Of a DNA stretch of 25,237 nucleotides, positions 23,258 to 25,237 are shown in pieces. Both the position numbers and the translations under genes were made by a program. Each line of letters begins with the position of its first letter. Positions within the stretch are counted from its first letter, which is position 1. Below the pieces are notes generated by a model, which worked only from the letters and a program-made list of their open reading frames with translations, made no database searches and had not been told where the DNA came from. The stretch spans positions 1-25,237 of the forward strand of contig CAZOOK010000054.1 of NCBI GenBank assembly GCA_964581385.1. The letters are read 5' to 3'. The DNA comes from CAZOOK01 sp964581385 (lineage in GTDB: Bacteria > Pseudomonadota > Gammaproteobacteria > Nevskiales > Nevskiaceae).

Positions 23258-23807
23258 TGCAAAACAGAAAAATAAAATGGAGGCAGAATATTGAAAATAG
23301 CTCAAATCGTATCCTGAAAATAAATTGGTCGGCACCGCACTGCATCACGAGGAGTGCTTTCGGGGTGCACGGCTGGAGATCTTGTGAGGCTCGCGCTCGC
23401 ATAATGAAGCATGAGAAGTCGATGGCACTACATCCATGCGCCGCTTTCATCGCTGAACGGATCCGCCAGAAACCGCTTCTTGAAATCCCATCAAGGCGAG
23501 GGTACAAATGCCGATAACTCAAGAAATATTCGATAGCGCATACGCAGGTTAAACTGGCAGACGTGGTAATTCATAACGGCCAAGGAAAGCTCCGGATCCC
23601 GCAAGCTTGTTAGCGTCTGCATTTGATTGAATTATTGAGCCTGAGGGCGGCAACTGGGGGGATATCCGTCTGTGGGAGCATTTGCAAGGAGCACACTCCA
23701 CGCATCTAGGGGATTTGCGTGACTTCGATTTTTCTTTCGATCCGAAACGTGACCAATACTGAAGGGAGCACCCGAATCAGCGTAGGAAACATAGCCAGCG
23801 GATTGTG
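23258..23807. other. Apparently decayed or non-coding stretch before the NRPS gene
   Basis: No gene with both a plausible start and a recognisable product is visible. Short frames on both strands (for example 23257-23517 plus and 23232-23522 minus) lack ribosome sites and familiar motifs. One start-less frame (23631-23762, 43 codons) reads like protein (GDIRLWEHLQGAHSTHLGDL, then RDFDFSFDP) and lies in the same frame as the NRPS gene, separated from it by a TGA. I cannot assign it. A degenerate mobile element or a shortened gene is possible. Confidence 0.35.
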
Positions 23808-25237
23808 ATGAAAATATTTTCCGATGAATTGTTGGTAGCCAGGGAAAAGGGAGACAAAGTCCATCCCTTTGCTGCGGCGCAGCAAGCCATCTGGCTGGAT
23901 CAAATCCTGAACCCCGATGGACCCCATTACAACGTGGGCATGGCGTTGCGCCTGGATGGCGAGATCGACGCCGCGATTCTTGAAAAAGCGATCACCTGCG
24001 TCGTCAACCAAAATGACGCGTTGCGTCTGGTGCTGTGTAAAGACGGCGATCTCGCCCAGCAACGAATTGTGCCATCGGTCGATGTTCCCCTGCCGAGGGT
24101 AGATTTTTCGGCGGAGGCTGACGGCGACGAAAAGGCTTGGCGGCACATGCGTCGGGTATTCGCTCAACCGTTCGATTTGTATGGCGGGCTGTTATGGGAG
24201 TCACAGCTGGTTCATGCAAGTCATTCACGGTGCTACTGGCTGTATCGAAACCATCATTTAGTCAGCGATGGCGTCAGCGTATCGCTGATCGGCAATGCCG
24301 TCGTCGACACCTACAACCGGCTGCTCGAGGGTGCTGCGACGACGCCCGAACCGGGGCCGTCCTATCTGGAATACCTGGCTGAAGATCAAGCGTATTTATC
24401 GTCCCAGCGATTTGAACGCGACAAGCAATTCTGGCGGAAGCGATTTGCGGAATTGCCACCGCCATTGATTCAGCACACCGGCGCCCGTACCACACCAGAA
24501 ATACGGCCGAGCGAACCGATTCGCTGGTCAATCGAACGCTCGTTCTTCGATCGGATCAAAGCCGTTGCGGCCGAACAGGGATTGACCGTCACGCATTTCA
24601 TGCTGGCGCTGATCAGCGCTTATTTTGCCCGGGTCAACGACCTGAACGAAGTGGTCATCGGTGTCGCGGTCCACAACCGGCGTACGGCGCGCCAACGGCG
24701 TGCGCTTGGAATGTTTTCATCGGTCATCCCGGTGGGGATCCGGATTGACCGAACGCGATCTTTTGCTGATCTCATGCGTACGACCGCGGCCGAACTGCGG
24801 CGCTGTTACCGGCATCAGCGATTTCCCGTCGTAGAGATCAATCGCAATCTCAAGCTGGGACAAACCGGACGCAAGCAACTATTCGACGTGACGCTGTCGT
24901 TCGAAAACTTCAGCGCGGACGGCTTCATGGGAGCGGTAAAGCCTGAAGTCATCCGGCTGCACCACGGTTTTGAGCAAATGCCGCTTGCGCTTGCCATTCA
25001 TGACTATCACAAGGCGGAAGACGTTGTTGTTGAATTCAATTTCAATACGCAGGCGTTAGAGAAAGAAGCGGTCGAAAGGATGCAAACACGCATTGCCTTA
25101 TTGGCGGACGTGGTGGCCAAGCATCCGGATCGTGCGATCGATCAACTGCCGCTGATGGACGCGGCCGAGCGCCGTCGGATCTTGGAGGGTTTCAACGCCA
25201 CGAAGGCCCCGTACCCGGATCAGCAGTGCATTCACGA
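23808..25237 (+). CDS. Nonribosomal peptide synthetase, N-terminal condensation domain and start of adenylation domain (3' end outside window)
   Basis: The frame is open from ATG 23808 to the window end (476 residues). The ribosome site is weak and a GTG at 23805 is an alternative. Condensation-domain motifs appear in order: HPFAAAQQAIWLDQ (C1-like) near residue 20, DALRLVL, then the catalytic HHLVSDG at 149-155 with the second histidine H150 and D154. VIGVAVHNRR and GMFSSVIPVGIRI follow, and QLFDVTLSFENF later. From about residue 460 the sequence MDAAERRRILEGFNATKAPY and CIH is the beginning of an adenylation domain. C domains form the peptide bond between upstream acyl donor and downstream aminoacyl acceptor. 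With no upstream module in this protein, the donor comes from another protein or is an acyl starter. The domain is intact; the product cannot be predicted. Confidence 0.92.
   Translation, partial: MKIFSDELLVAREKGDKVHPFAAAQQAIWLDQILNPDGPHYNVGMALRLDGEIDAAILEKAITCVVNQNDALRLVLCKDGDLAQQRIVPSVDVPLPRVDFSAEADGDEKAWRHMRRVFAQPFDLYGGLLWESQLVHASHSRCYWLYRNHHLVSDGVSVSLIGNAVVDTYNRLLEGAATTPEPGPSYLEYLAEDQAYLSSQRFERDKQFWRKRFAELPPPLIQHTGARTTPEIRPSEPIRWSIERSFFDRIKAVAAEQGLTVTHFMLALISAYFARVNDLNEVVIGVAVHNRRTARQRRALGMFSSVIPVGIRIDRTRSFADLMRTTAAELRRCYRHQRFPVVEINRNLKLGQTGRKQLFDVTLSFENFSADGFMGAVKPEVIRLHHGFEQMPLALAIHDYHKAEDVVVEFNFNTQALEKEAVERMQTRIALLADVVAKHPDRAIDQLPLMDAAERRRILEGFNATKAPYPDQQCIH

Noticed and set aside
23232..23522. 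96-codon minus frame and 86-codon plus frame (23257-23517) between the terminator and the NRPS
   Set aside because: They run into or beside a clear terminator, lack ribosome sites and show no familiar motif.
1..25237. CRISPR array, tRNA or rRNA genes, complete insertion sequence
   Set aside because: No regularly spaced repeats, cloverleaf with CCA end, ribosomal sequence or intact transposase was seen on either strand.

Overview
The window is the distal half of an F-type (MPF-F) conjugative type IV secretion locus, followed by a cargo region of different composition. It suggests a fairly G+C-rich gammaproteobacterium: the tra genes resemble the F/SXT-R391 lineage, and a 60-base sample at 2161-2220 is 62% G+C. 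Whether the host is an integrative element, a plasmid or a megaplasmid cannot be told, because no integrase, relaxase, replication gene or tRNA is visible. Genus is not assignable from this sequence alone.

Layout. 1-12421 and on to 15819 is one tightly packed plus-strand operon, with many 1-4 base stop/start overlaps: traV (3' end only), traC (VirB4-type ATPase), a traN divided into two separately exported proteins, traW, a small membrane protein, traU, three small membrane proteins of lower G+C, trbC, an S26 signal peptidase, traF (CPYC thioredoxin fold), traH and traG. Together these cover pilus assembly (C, W, U, TrbC, F, H, G-N), mating-pair stabilisation (N, G), disulfide handling (F) and probably pilin processing (S26). 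The usual traL/E/K/B and pilin genes would lie upstream of the window.

15852-16247 is a convergent minus-strand membrane protein next to traG. Between it and the next plus-strand gene lies a very long hairpin (16320-16399). 16421-19088 is a second plus-strand cluster: lytic transglycosylase, a phospholipase-D-like protein whose catalytic residues are replaced, a polytopic membrane protein and a PH-like/SHOCT protein. It is followed by a DUF1173 gene and a csrA gene. A terminator-like hairpin overlaps the csrA stop codon.

20578 onward looks like a different kind of DNA. There is a short relic of a type ISP restriction-methylation gene (20626-20823), a roughly 480-base gene-free leader packed with hairpins, and a low-G+C gene for a 608-residue exported protein with seven cysteine pairs. 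A strong terminator at 23216-23257 follows, then about 550 bases of apparently decayed sequence. The window ends inside a nonribosomal peptide synthetase gene, with a complete condensation domain and the first residues of an adenylation domain.

Most notable points: the two-gene TraN, the catalytically degenerate PLD protein within a conjugation-associated cluster, the small-membrane-protein insertion inside the tra operon, the 29-bp hairpin, and the structured leader with a CsrA-like GGA hairpin close to an element-borne csrA.
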